Under the pieces are notes generated by a model. That model was not told the origin of the DNA and ran no database searches. It saw nothing but the letters and a program-made list of their open reading frames with translations. A program made the position numbers and the translations under genes. A stretch of DNA of 64,000 nucleotides from Pseudomonadota bacterium (GTDB lineage: Bacteria > Pseudomonadota > Alphaproteobacteria > UBA2136 > JASBTF01), in the NCBI GenBank assembly GCA_030148545.1, contig JASBTF010000001.1, positions 194,885 through 258,884 on the forward strand, given 5' to 3'. Positions 46,773 through 55,202 of this stretch are shown here, in pieces; position 1 is the stretch's first letter; every line of letters starts with the position of its first letter.

Positions 46773-47939
46773 TTACATCACCACCAAATCAGCTTGCAAT
46801 GCACCTGCAGCTTTCAAGTTTTGCAGAATGCTTACCACATCACGTGGGGTAACACCCAGGGCATTGAGCCCGCGTACCAATTCATCCAGCGTGGTGGCGT
46901 TTTCCATAATCTGGAAGTGGCCATCACCTTCGCCAATTTCAAAGCCGCTGTCTGGTAATGCAAATACATCGCTTTCTAGGTCGTTTAAATTAAAGGTGCT
47001 TGCTTGTGCCACACGGCCAGATTCATTCACACGAATGGTGAGGTTGCTGTGGGAAATAGCCACGCTAGACAAACGCACATCCTGACCCATTACAATAGTA
47101 CCGGTTTTTTCATCTACCACCACGCGGGCAGATTCATCAGGGCGTACGCGTAAGTTCTCAATGTGGTGAATGGCGCGTACTAGGTCATCGTGTAGTACTT
47201 CTGGCACCTGTACCACAATGGTTTGGTGGTCGGTTGCTTTGCTGTATTCGCCACGGAAATATTGGTTAATAGCATTACGCACGCGCAGGGCGGTGGTAAA
47301 ATCGGGCTGTTTGAGCATCAGAGTGAGCTCATTGCCTAGGTCAGATAGTTCAAACCCAGTTTCTTGCTCTACAGTGGCACCATTACTTACCCGAGCTACT
47401 GTAGGGTGGTTTTTTTCTACAGTGCCGGCACCACCTTCGGAAACAAATCCACCAACAACTAGTGTACCTTGTGCCAAGGCATAAACTTCACCATTGGCGG
47501 CTTGTAGGGGGGTGGCAATTAAAATACCGCCTTCTAGTGATTTACTATCACCTAGGCTGCTTACCGTTACATCTAGCTTGCTACCTTGTCGTGCAAAGGT
47601 GGGCATGTTGGCGGTAACCATTACTGCGGCTACGTTATTCATGCTGAGCTGGTCGGCTGCTTCTTGCGCATTTACGCCCAGTTGGCCAAGCATATTAATA
47701 AGAGATTGTTTGGTGAATGGAATACTATTGGCGCTGTCTCCGGTGCCATTCAAACCCACAACAAGGCCGTATCCAACCAAAACGTTTTCGCGTACGCCTT
47801 CAATATCGGCAATGTCTTTCAACCGTACGAGTGGTTGCGAGGCAAATGCCAAGCTTTGCCATACCATGACTAATGCGGCCGCGAGGAGGCCTAAAATTAG
47901 GAGTGGTTGTTTCATCATCTTACGCAAGTGTCGCGCCAT
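46773..47939 (-). CDS. flgI: Flagellar P-ring protein FlgI
   Basis: RLKDIADIEGVRENVLVGYGLVVGLNGTGDS. Confidence 0.96.
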   Translation of the reverse strand: MARHLRKMMKQPLLILGLLAAALVMVWQSLAFASQPLVRLKDIADIEGVRENVLVGYGLVVGLNGTGDSANSIPFTKQSLINMLGQLGVNAQEAADQLSMNNVAAVMVTANMPTFARQGSKLDVTVSSLGDSKSLEGGILIATPLQAANGEVYALAQGTLVVGGFVSEGGAGTVEKNHPTVARVSNGATVEQETGFELSDLGNELTLMLKQPDFTTALRVRNAINQYFRGEYSKATDHQTIVVQVPEVLHDDLVRAIHHIENLRVRPDESARVVVDEKTGTIVMGQDVRLSSVAISHSNLTIRVNESGRVAQASTFNLNDLESDVFALPDSGFEIGEGDGHFQIMENATTLDELVRGLNALGVTPRDVVSILQNLKAAGALQADLVVM

Positions 47940-47976
47940 GGGTATCGTTCCATTTCATTATTTTGCTGCACACTTT

Positions 47977-47991
47977 GCATAACCCGTGCCA
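47977..47991 (-). promoter_or_regulatory. Sigma-54 promoter-like site upstream of flgI
   Basis: Minus strand TGGCAC-GGGTT-ATGC. Confidence 0.7.
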
Positions 47992-48006
47992 ACTTAGATG
48001 CGCGTT

Positions 48007-48086
48007 GCGGTTGGCAAAGCCACCGCTAGCTCCCAGGGCATCTTGGAACCGCGCCAACCAAGTCGCGCTGCGACCTTGGGATTGCG
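48007..48086 (+). repeat. Structured repeat family B, copy B1
   Basis: Hc' GCGGT-T-GGC-AAA-GCC-ACCGC; Ha CCAGG/CTTGG; Hb CGCCA-A-CCAAG-TCGC-GCT-GCGA-C-CTTGG-GA-TTGCG. Confidence 0.82.
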
Positions 48087-48109
48087 ATATTTTTTGCTTT
48101 ATGGGCCCG

Positions 48110-48140
48110 CTGTCTCAAGTCGCCTGAGGCGATTGGTCAG
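48110..48140 (-). repeat. Structured repeat family B, partial copy B7 (Hb hairpin)
   Basis: Minus strand CTG-A-CCAA-TCGCC-TCA-GGCGA-C-TTGA-GA-CAG. Confidence 0.65.
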
Positions 48141-48146
48141 GGCGGG

Positions 48147-48231
48147 GACCAAGCTGGTGTGGCGTAGCCACAAAAAAAGATTAAGTATCTTTTTTAAGTG
48201 AGTGTCCCGGAAACTTACCTTTAGGTAAGTT
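48147..48231 (+). repeat. Structured repeat family A, copy A4
   Basis: TGTGGC-GTA-GCCACA, AAAAAAGAT-TAAGT-ATCTTTTTT, GTCCCG, AACTTACC-TTTA-GGTAAGTT. Confidence 0.88.
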
Positions 48232-48290
48232 GAAGGAGGGTGTCCCCACTAACCATTAGTGGCTTTGCCAACTGTTGGCTATACCTAAGT

Positions 48291-48305
48291 TGGCACGTCT
48301 TATGC
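48291..48305 (+). promoter_or_regulatory. Sigma-54 promoter-like site upstream of flgB
   Basis: TGGCAC-GTCTT-ATGC. Confidence 0.72.
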
Positions 48306-48351
48306 AAACCATTAAGGCACGGGAGAGAATAACAATAAAAGGCCGTATAAA

Positions 48352-48723
48352 ATGAACCTATCCGCCGCGATACACCACCGCATTGACCACTTGACCCAGC
48401 GTCAAGGGGTTGTGGCAAGCAATATTGCTAACGCCAGTACGCCAAATTATTTAGCTAAAGACTTACAGTTTGCAGGCTACTTGCAACAAACGCAGGCGCA
48501 GCCAAAGGTAACGCACCCACGCCACCAGCGCAGCATGGCTAAGCCAACAGCAGGTCGCGTAACCGAGAGCGATGAGCATAAAAAACTCAACGGAAACTCC
48601 GTAAAGTTGGATGTGGAAATGCTTAAGCTGAACCAAATTCAGCTCGATTATCAATTTGTAACCGGTCTATACCGTAAACATAGCCAAATGCAGAGCACTG
48701 CGCTCGGCCGTAATAACCGCTAA
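48352..48723 (+). CDS. flgB: Flagellar basal body rod protein FlgB
   Basis: QGVVASNIANASTPNYLAKDL. Confidence 0.92.
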   Translation: MNLSAAIHHRIDHLTQRQGVVASNIANASTPNYLAKDLQFAGYLQQTQAQPKVTHPRHQRSMAKPTAGRVTESDEHKKLNGNSVKLDVEMLKLNQIQLDYQFVTGLYRKHSQMQSTALGRNNR

Positions 48724-48732
48724 TAGGAGGTA

Positions 48733-49149
48733 TTGATTATGGACTTTATGAACGCAATGGATGTTTCCGCCAGCGCTATGGCGGCACAAAGTGCCCGCAT
48801 GCACATGCATGTACAGAATATTGCTAATGCTGACAGCCTTACTGGTGGACCTGATGGCGGCCCTTATCGCGCACAGAAAATCTACTTTAAAACTGAGCTA
48901 GATCGTGCCAGTGGTTTAGAAAAAGTGGCGGTAGCGCAACAACGCCCGGATATGAATACACCGCTGAATTTTAGCTATGAGCCAGGGCATCCGTTGGCAA
49001 ATCCAGCTGGGTATGTGGCACGTCCAAACGTGAATACTAGCCAAGAACGGGTGGATTTGCGTAGTGCTAGCCGTGCTTATGAGGCAAACATGCAAGCTAT
49101 TGAAGTGGCCAAAAGTATGGCGCAGCGTAGCTTGGAACTTTTACGATAG
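48733..49149 (+). CDS. flgC: Flagellar basal body rod protein FlgC
   Basis: NIANADSLTGGPDGGPYRAQ...PLANPAGYVARPNVN. Confidence 0.93.
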   Translation: MIMDFMNAMDVSASAMAAQSARMHMHVQNIANADSLTGGPDGGPYRAQKIYFKTELDRASGLEKVAVAQQRPDMNTPLNFSYEPGHPLANPAGYVARPNVNTSQERVDLRSASRAYEANMQAIEVAKSMAQRSLELLR

Positions 49150-49169
49150 TAGGTTAGGCTAATACGCAT

Positions 49170-49472
49170 ATGAGTGATCCAATTACATCCTTAGGCGCAA
49201 GTACTGGTTTAAGTACCGGTAGTGTTACCAACCGTAACCGTACCGAGAGCGGCCCCGCTTTTGGCGAGCTGCTGCAAAAAATGGTAACCGATACAGTAAG
49301 CGCTCAGCATAATGCGGCCGATGTATCCGCCCGTGCCGCCAGTGGGGAAGATATTCCCATGCAGGATGTTATTCAATCGCTCAATCGTGCCGATATTACA
49401 TTACAAACCATGGTAACTTTGCGTGACCGTGCGGTAGAGGCATATCAAGAAATGATCCGCATGCCGATTTAA
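49170..49472 (+). CDS. fliE: Flagellar hook-basal body protein FliE
   Basis: C-term IQSLNRADITLQTMVTLRDRAVEAYQEMIRMPI. Confidence 0.93.
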   Translation: MSDPITSLGASTGLSTGSVTNRNRTESGPAFGELLQKMVTDTVSAQHNAADVSARAASGEDIPMQDVIQSLNRADITLQTMVTLRDRAVEAYQEMIRMPI

Positions 49473-49479
49473 GAATGCT

Positions 49480-49564
49480 CTTGCGGTCAGCAAAGCTGCC
49501 GCAAGGCACCAGGAAGTATCCTGGACCTCCGCCAACCAAGTCACTTTGTGACCTTGGGATGGCG
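49480..49564 (+). repeat. Structured repeat family B, copy B2
   Basis: CTTGCGG-T-CAGC-AAA-GCTG-CCGCAAG; CCAGGA-AGTA-TCCTGG; CGCCA-A-CCAAG-TCAC-TTT-GTGA-C-CTTGG-GA-TGGCG. Confidence 0.9.
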
Positions 49565-49814
49565 AAATGTTCGCTTAGTCTACTAGGGCTACGAGCCCTC
49601 TAGTACCCCAGTTTTTAGGATGCTCTTGCGATCAGCAAGGTACATGTTCGCTTACCCCCACCGTCAGGTAGCCAACATAGTTGTATTGCTGTTTATTTTT
49701 GCATTCAATTCGAGTATGTTCATCCGACAGCTAGCCTTTGCCCTATTTCGCATACGCGCAGGAGAGAGAAAAAGGTGAGAAATTAAATTTTGAAGATGGA
49801 GTATAGCGAGCTAC

Positions 49815-49991
49815 ATGACTGATGAAAAAATGAATTTATTGCTTTTTCAGTCCCTGCCCGTAGGGTGGCCGTTAAATCGGCGTTTGCTTGGGTTGTGGCT
49901 CAATCAAGTGGGGTCCACCACACTCAATCGCCAAAACACCAACCAGCCACTGCGTTACGCCGATTTTACTGGCCACGCGTGCGTGAAATAG
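49815..49991 (+). CDS. Possible 58-aa ORF upstream of accD
   Basis: MTDEKMNLLLFQSLPVGWPLNRRLLGLWLNQVGSTTLNRQ...; uninterrupted frame ending 16 nt before accD ATG; no family recognised. Confidence 0.3.
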   Translation: MTDEKMNLLLFQSLPVGWPLNRRLLGLWLNQVGSTTLNRQNTNQPLRYADFTGHACVK

Positions 49992-50007
49992 GGCAAAGGC
50001 TAGCTGT

Positions 50008-50862
50008 ATGAGTTGGCTTACCGATCTTGTTCGTCCAAAAATTCGTACCACGTCCCGTAAGGAAGTGGCGGCGAACGTGTGGGAAAAGTGCCCCTCTTGC
50101 GGTACGTTGCTCTACAACAAAGACCTTACTGAGAATTTCCGCGTATGTACCAGCTGTAATCACCATTTGCGCTTGCCAGTAAGCGAGCGCTTGGCACTAC
50201 TGGCCGATGCCGAAAGTATTAAAGAGGTAGATGTACCGGCACCAAAATCGGAAGATCCGCTTAAGTTTAAGGATAGCAAAAAATACACCGACCGCATGAA
50301 AGCTGCGCGCAAAAAAACCGGCGCTGATGAGGCGTATCGTGTGGTGCGTGCTACGTTAAAAGGTCGCCCGGTGGTATTGGCGGTGATGGACTTTAGCTTT
50401 ATGGGCGGCAGCATGGGTCAAGCCATGGGTAACGCAATTGTGACTGCGGCTAACACAGCGCGAGAGAATCAACTGCCACTTATTGTGGTGAGTGCCAGTG
50501 GCGGCGCCCGTATGCAGGAAGGTATTTTGAGCCTGATGCAAATGGCACGCACCACAGCTGCACTGGTGGCGCTTAAGGAAAGCGGTATGCCGTATGTGGT
50601 ACTGTTGACCGACCCAACAACAGGGGGCGTAACGGCAAGTTTTGCCATGCAAGGAGATTTACTGCTGGCCGAACCTGGCGCGCTAATTGGTTTTGCTGGC
50701 CCACGGGTGATTCAGCAAACTATTGGCGAAACGCTGCCCGAAGGCTTCCAACGTGCAGAATATTTGTTAGAGCACGGCATGCTCGACCGTGTGGTGTCTC
50801 GTAATGAGCAAAAAGATGTACTTTCTAGTTATCTAAATATCTTCCTGCATAGTAAAAAATAA
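50008..50862 (+). CDS. accD: Acetyl-CoA carboxylase carboxyltransferase subunit beta
   Basis: Zn finger CPSCGTLLYNKDLTENFRVCTSCNHH; SASGGARMQEGILSLMQM. Confidence 0.96.
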   Translation: MSWLTDLVRPKIRTTSRKEVAANVWEKCPSCGTLLYNKDLTENFRVCTSCNHHLRLPVSERLALLADAESIKEVDVPAPKSEDPLKFKDSKKYTDRMKAARKKTGADEAYRVVRATLKGRPVVLAVMDFSFMGGSMGQAMGNAIVTAANTARENQLPLIVVSASGGARMQEGILSLMQMARTTAALVALKESGMPYVVLLTDPTTGGVTASFAMQGDLLLAEPGALIGFAGPRVIQQTIGETLPEGFQRAEYLLEHGMLDRVVSRNEQKDVLSSYLNIFLHSKK

Positions 50863-50906
50863 AAAGCGCCACCCCGTTAGGGGCAGCGCTTAGTTCGATA
50901 CTCGTT

Positions 50907-51434
50907 TTACGTGCCTGCCACACGTTCGTTTTCAGCAAGAATTGCTTCTTCCCTGTCACGAGCATGCCAGTCCGTAGTATTGTTAGAAACAACGGTGGGC
51001 TGGGTGGCAGCACGCACAGCGGCATCAGTCATGTTGTGAGTATCACCTTGAAGCTTCAAAGCATGTGGGCCCTGATGAATACGCACAGCCACATTACCGA
51101 GCAGCTCACGGTCAACGCCATGCTCACGCATATGGCGCACCAGCAGGTGCGTCACCAAGCGGTGTTCAATGTTGACACGTACATAGCTGATAGTCAGGGG
51201 TTGTTGCTTGGCAGCAACCCGTTGTTTGTTGATAGCTTTTGCAAGTTTATTAACGATTGCCTCTGCTTTTTTGCTGGAGAGCAAAGAGCGGAAAGCTTCG
51301 TCTGTCAGCTGCTTGGTCGACACGTTTGTTTGCTGGTGTCCCAGCTGAAATTCAGCGTCAGCCAAAAGTTCTCCCGGGTTGGGCTGTTGATCAGCCAAAT
51401 CGCGGAAAAACTGAGGGAGGTTAGTAGGGTTCAT
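50907..51434 (-). CDS. Hypothetical protein
   Basis: 175-aa ORF, no recognised family. Confidence 0.6.
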   Translation of the reverse strand: MNPTNLPQFFRDLADQQPNPGELLADAEFQLGHQQTNVSTKQLTDEAFRSLLSSKKAEAIVNKLAKAINKQRVAAKQQPLTISYVRVNIEHRLVTHLLVRHMREHGVDRELLGNVAVRIHQGPHALKLQGDTHNMTDAAVRAATQPTVVSNNTTDWHARDREEAILAENERVAGT

Positions 51435-51574
51435 GGTTTATTTTTGCGTGCAGAGCACGTCCCCAAGTTTAGAGAAAGAAACTTCATCGCACGCTTTCTG
51501 CGTGCAGGTACTTCGCTTTTTGCGAGGTGAAAATATATAGGCGCGCTAAATGTATATTTCAATAGTTAATTTTA

Positions 51575-51662
51575 CAGCACGAGTATCGGCTAAGCCGCAT
51601 CGTGCTGCCAAGGTCACCTTGGAACCGCGCCAACCCACTGCCGCTGGCAGCTGGGGATGGCG
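51575..51662 (+). repeat. Structured repeat family B, copy B3
   Basis: CAGCACGA..T-CGGC-TAA-GCCG..TCGTGCTG; CCAAGG-TCA-CCTTGG; CGCCA-A-CCCA-CTGCC-GCT-GGCAG-C-TGGG-GA-TGGCG. Confidence 0.9.
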
Positions 51663-51683
51663 AAAAAATGTATTCACAAGCGG

Positions 51684-51712
51684 TTGACACTGTGACCAAA
51701 CTGGCGTAGATA
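51684..51712 (+). promoter_or_regulatory. Sigma-70-like promoter for rpmI-rplT
   Basis: TTGACA-17 nt-TAGATA. Confidence 0.7.
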
Positions 51713-51806
51713 CAGCGGACTCGTTGCAATTTTAGTAATGAGTTTGGACGCTGTTAGGGCCCCCAAAGTGCAGGTAACTGCCGCCTTATCAGTCTTATCA
51801 TAACGC

Positions 51807-51825
51807 GACACCGTCTTATGGTGTC
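51807..51825 (+). promoter_or_regulatory. Leader hairpin immediately upstream of rpmI
   Basis: GACACC-GTCTTAT-GGTGTC, ~18 nt before ATG. Confidence 0.5.
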
Positions 51826-51843
51826 ACAAAGGATAGTAGAACA

Positions 51844-52125
51844 ATGGCTAAACAAAAGCTGAAGACGAAACGCGCTGCGTATAAGCGTTTCTGGAAATCT
51901 ACGGCGAAGGGTAAAATCCGTCGTGGTATTCGTAACCACGGTCACTTCCTAAGTAAAATGGGTCAAAAGGCTCGTCGCTTGGCAGGTACCGCTCTGGTAG
52001 ATGATTGTAATTTTAACATGATTGACCGCATGTTGCCGATGCTACGCGCTAAGCGTAAGCGTACACAGGCACTTAAGCGTGCTGCTGCGCGTCAACAACA
52101 AGCCAGCCAAGCTGCGGCAAAATAA
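51844..52125 (+). CDS. rpmI: 50S ribosomal protein L35 (C-terminally extended)
   Basis: KLKTKRAAYKRFWKSTAKGKIRRGIRNHGHFLSKMGQKARRLAGTALV; followed by rplT. Confidence 0.9.
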   Translation: MAKQKLKTKRAAYKRFWKSTAKGKIRRGIRNHGHFLSKMGQKARRLAGTALVDDCNFNMIDRMLPMLRAKRKRTQALKRAAARQQQASQAAAK

Positions 52126-52142
52126 GCGAGGAGGACTAGATT

Positions 52143-52499
52143 ATGTCTCGTACTAAAGGTGGTTTCACTACCCGTCGCCGTCATAAGAAAATTTTGGCGA
52201 TGGCTAAAGGTTATCGCGGTCGTGCTAAGAGCACTTTCCGTACCGCGATTGAGAAAGTTGAAAAAGGTCTGCAGTATGCGTACCGCGACCGTCGTAACAA
52301 AAAGCGTGAATTTCGCCGCTTGTGGATTGTGCGTATTAACGCTGCAGCCCGCACCCACGGCCTAAGCTACAGCCGCTTTATGAACGGCGTTAAGGCCGCA
52401 AACATCGATATCGACCGTAAAGTGCTTGCGCACTTGGCGATGCACGATGAAGCAGCCTTTGCAGATATTGCTACTAAAGCTAAAGCAGCTATTAAGTAA
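52143..52499 (+). CDS. rplT: 50S ribosomal protein L20
   Basis: [47 protein letters not shown]. Confidence 0.97.
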   Translation: MSRTKGGFTTRRRHKKILAMAKGYRGRAKSTFRTAIEKVEKGLQYAYRDRRNKKREFRRLWIVRINAAARTHGLSYSRFMNGVKAANIDIDRKVLAHLAMHDEAAFADIATKAKAAIK

Positions 52500-52513
52500 G
52501 CAATATAAGTTTA

Positions 52514-52551
52514 AAAAAACACCCCCTGCCAAACGGCGGGGGGTGTTTTTT
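52514..52551 (+). terminator. Intrinsic terminator after rplT
   Basis: AAAAACACCCCCTGCC-N4-GGCGGGGGGTGTTTTT. Confidence 0.9.
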
Positions 52552-52930
52552 AGGTCATAGCTGGTGGGCGGAACAGGTAATCACCATTATACTCAGCACC
52601 GTTAGTAATACGTACGCGATGTACGCCAATTAGCTTGCGTTTAATCATGAGTTTAATAGCATGCTGTAGCACTTCTGGGGCTGCATGAGTATAAAGAGGC
52701 ATCATGCTGCGCAGGACTATGATATCTGTAAACCGCTCTTCTTGCAGAGCTTGTTTAACAGCTTCTAAGTTGTTAGCTTGAGGGAGCTTTTCCAGTAGTT
52801 CTTGAATAACTGGTTCAGCCAGCTCATTGAGACGCCGTTGGTATTGTTGTTCTTTTTGCCAGCTGCGGTAAAAGAAACGTAAGATGATCCCACAACTGAT
52901 GCTGAAGATGATTAACATTACAGTATTCAT
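52550..52930 (-). CDS. Hypothetical single-TM protein
   Basis: N-terminal TM MLIIFSISCGIILRFFY; no family recognised. Confidence 0.65.
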   Translation of the reverse strand: MNTVMLIIFSISCGIILRFFYRSWQKEQQYQRRLNELAEPVIQELLEKLPQANNLEAVKQALQEERFTDIIVLRSMMPLYTHAAPEVLQHAIKLMIKRKLIGVHRVRITNGAEYNGDYLFRPPAMT

Positions 52931-52999
52931 AGCATTATTCCTTGCAAAGAGGGATGAAGAGATAACTTTTTATAAGTTGAGTGGGCCGGCTATGGCAAC

Positions 53000-53236
53000 T
53001 TATTTTTTATGACAGCAATTTTTTTTCTCTGGCACCGGGTCGTAGCCATGGCCGCCGCCGGGGCCACAGCGGCGCACACGGTTAAACCCCAGCCAAATGC
53101 CTTTTAGCGTGCCATGGGTGCGTATGGCCTCTGCCGTGTAATCACTACAGGTGGGTATATAGCGGCAACTGTTACCAATCCACGGGCTGAGTGTGAGTTT
53201 GTAGAGGCGAATAAGCCCTAGCGCTAAAGCTTGCAT
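53000..53236 (-). CDS. yidD: Membrane protein insertion efficiency factor YidD
   Basis: [31 protein letters not shown]...[13 protein letters not shown]. Confidence 0.95.
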   Translation of the reverse strand: MQALALGLIRLYKLTLSPWIGNSCRYIPTCSDYTAEAIRTHGTLKGIWLGFNRVRRCGPGGGHGYDPVPEKKNCCHKK

Positions 53237-53326
53237 AATTTTTCTCCTACACCCCCTCATTGCGAAGAGGCTGTTTACAGCCGACGCGGCAATCTCTGCG
53301 CACCACAGGTTTGTAGGGGCGCAAGG

Positions 53327-53707
53327 TCATAATGTGCATTTTTGGCTTTCCAAAAATTCGCGCAGGTTTTGTTCTAGCTGCTCAAACGGTAAATCTAGCG
53401 TGTGGGTGCGAGCAATCAGGTTAAGGGTAAGTCCGCCGTTAAAATTGGAGTTGAGGCGAATCAGTTTGTCCACCACTGCGCGCAAGCGGCGCTTGGCGCG
53501 GTTGCGTTGCACGGCGCCACCAACCTTTTTGCTGGCGGTATAGCCTACGGCCATGCCTTCAGCATTAGGTGCAAATTGAATTACAAAGCCTTTAAAGTGT
53601 GCTGTTTCCCCTTTGCTTAATGCCAAAAACTCGCTGCGTTTACGCAACGTACGGTATGGCACTGGGCACTTAGCAATCATGCCGCCACCATAGCCAAAAC
53701 CCCGCAT
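53327..53707 (-). CDS. rnpA: Ribonuclease P protein component
   Basis: RTLRKRSEF...GYTASKKVGGAVQRNRAKRRLR. Confidence 0.93.
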   Translation of the reverse strand: MRGFGYGGGMIAKCPVPYRTLRKRSEFLALSKGETAHFKGFVIQFAPNAEGMAVGYTASKKVGGAVQRNRAKRRLRAVVDKLIRLNSNFNGGLTLNLIARTHTLDLPFEQLEQNLREFLESQKCTL

Positions 53708-53816
53708 TAATGCCAGTGTTCATAAGAAGTTAGAAATCGCCCCGCAAGGGGCATCTTGCAGACCTTTTTATGCAACCGCATTGGGCGGTTGAAGTTCTGC
53801 ACTCTGGAGATTTGAA

Positions 53817-54053
53817 ATGAATATTCTGGTTTACGTTATAGCGGCGGCTTTTTTTATTGCTGGTGGCATCATGTATGTTGTCGGTTTGGGTGAAATTACG
53901 TCCACTATCATGCCGGCAAGAGACCTGTTCATTATGTTCAAGGTCATCTCGCCAATAACCATAGGTTTGGCAGTTCTGATTGCCGTAGTATGGTATGTTG
54001 CCAATTTTGGTAAGCCCAAAACTGCCATCGTCCGCACTAAGCGGGTCGACTAA
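53817..54053 (+). CDS. Small two-TM hypothetical protein
   Basis: 78 aa, two hydrophobic helices, own terminator downstream. Confidence 0.6.
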   Translation: MNILVYVIAAAFFIAGGIMYVVGLGEITSTIMPARDLFIMFKVISPITIGLAVLIAVVWYVANFGKPKTAIVRTKRVD

Positions 54054-54074
54054 CTACATCCTTCTTTCGGAAAA

Positions 54075-54102
54075 GAACCCTACCAGCTTGCTGGTGGGGT
54101 TC
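54075..54102 (+). terminator. Intrinsic terminator
   Basis: GAACCC-T-ACCAGC-TT-GCTGGT-G-GGGTTC. Confidence 0.75.
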
Positions 54103-54122
54103 CTTGCGTTTAGGGTGGGGGC

Positions 54123-55202
54123 GTGAAAACAGATATTCTCATTGTTGGTGGTGGCATTGTTGGCCTGATGGGCGCGTGGCGGTTGGCACAAGCAGGCCGG
54201 CAAGTATGCGTGGTGGAGCAATATGCCCCTGTGCATGGCCAGCCTTACGGCAGTGCCAGCGTGGCGGCGTTGGGCGCATTGGTGCCATACCCCCCACATC
54301 GCACGGAAGAGGCGGCAAATGCTCAGCGTGAAAGCCTTGCCACATGGCCACAAGTCGCACAGGAGCTGGAGGCGGCTACAGGCCTGCCAACTTATTACCA
54401 TAACAGCGGCCGCTGGCAGTGGGTGCACACGCCGGCTCAGGCCGAATCAGCTGCACATGCGGTGCAAGCAAACTCACAGCAGTTCAGCATGCTCAATCAA
54501 GCAGTGGCTCAACAACAGCAGCCTAGTGTGAACGTACCAACAGAAGGAGTACTGCATTGCACGGCAACGGCCACTGTATCGCCACCGCATGTGCTGGCAG
54601 CGTTGTATCAAGCTTGCATGCAAGCAGGTGTAAAATTTGCCTTTGGCAAGGCAGAGCAATTACTGCGTGATGCTGAACACGTAACAGGTGTGCAGCTGGC
54701 CACGCAAAAAATTTATGCCGCCAAAACGGTGTTAGCCATGGGGTGGCAAACGCCTTTATTGGATGGTGCTGTGGCGCAGGTAACGCCAGTAACACCTGTG
54801 CTGGGGCAGGTGGTGCGTTATCTGTTGCCAGAGGGTATGGCGCCATTAACCGACTTGCCCATGCTGCGCTGCGGCAGCATGTATGTGGTGGCAGAGGCAG
54901 CTACAGGTTTCCGCAGCGTATTGGTGGGTGCCACTAAGGAAAATCGTGGGCACGATGCTCGCCCAACGCAAAAATCTATGCAGCAACTGCATAACAAAGC
55001 TTGTGATTTATGGCCGGTGCTGGATGAGCTTATACCAAATTATACATGGGTGGGTTTGCGGCCTAAAGTGCCACGTGGGCAAGCGTTGTTACAAGCAGTG
55101 CCCCAAACGCACAACACCCTCTATACAGCTACCGGACACGGGGGAATAGGGTTGTGCCTGGCGCCGCATACAGGGCGTGCGTTGGTGCGTATGGTCGGTT
55201 AA
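54123..55202 (+). CDS. FAD-dependent oxidoreductase (DAO family)
   Basis: ILIVGGGIVGLMGAWRLAQAGRQVCVVEQ; C-term GHGGIGLCLAPHTGRALVRM. Confidence 0.88.
   Translation: MKTDILIVGGGIVGLMGAWRLAQAGRQVCVVEQYAPVHGQPYGSASVAALGALVPYPPHRTEEAANAQRESLATWPQVAQELEAATGLPTYYHNSGRWQWVHTPAQAESAAHAVQANSQQFSMLNQAVAQQQQPSVNVPTEGVLHCTATATVSPPHVLAALYQACMQAGVKFAFGKAEQLLRDAEHVTGVQLATQKIYAAKTVLAMGWQTPLLDGAVAQVTPVTPVLGQVVRYLLPEGMAPLTDLPMLRCGSMYVVAEAATGFRSVLVGATKENRGHDARPTQKSMQQLHNKACDLWPVLDELIPNYTWVGLRPKVPRGQALLQAVPQTHNTLYTATGHGGIGLCLAPHTGRALVRMVG

Noticed and set aside
47873-48201. Short ORFs across the flgI-flgB gap (47873-48127, 47998-48201)
   Set aside because: They read through the structured repeats B1/B7/A4 and the flgI promoter; no RBS or homology.
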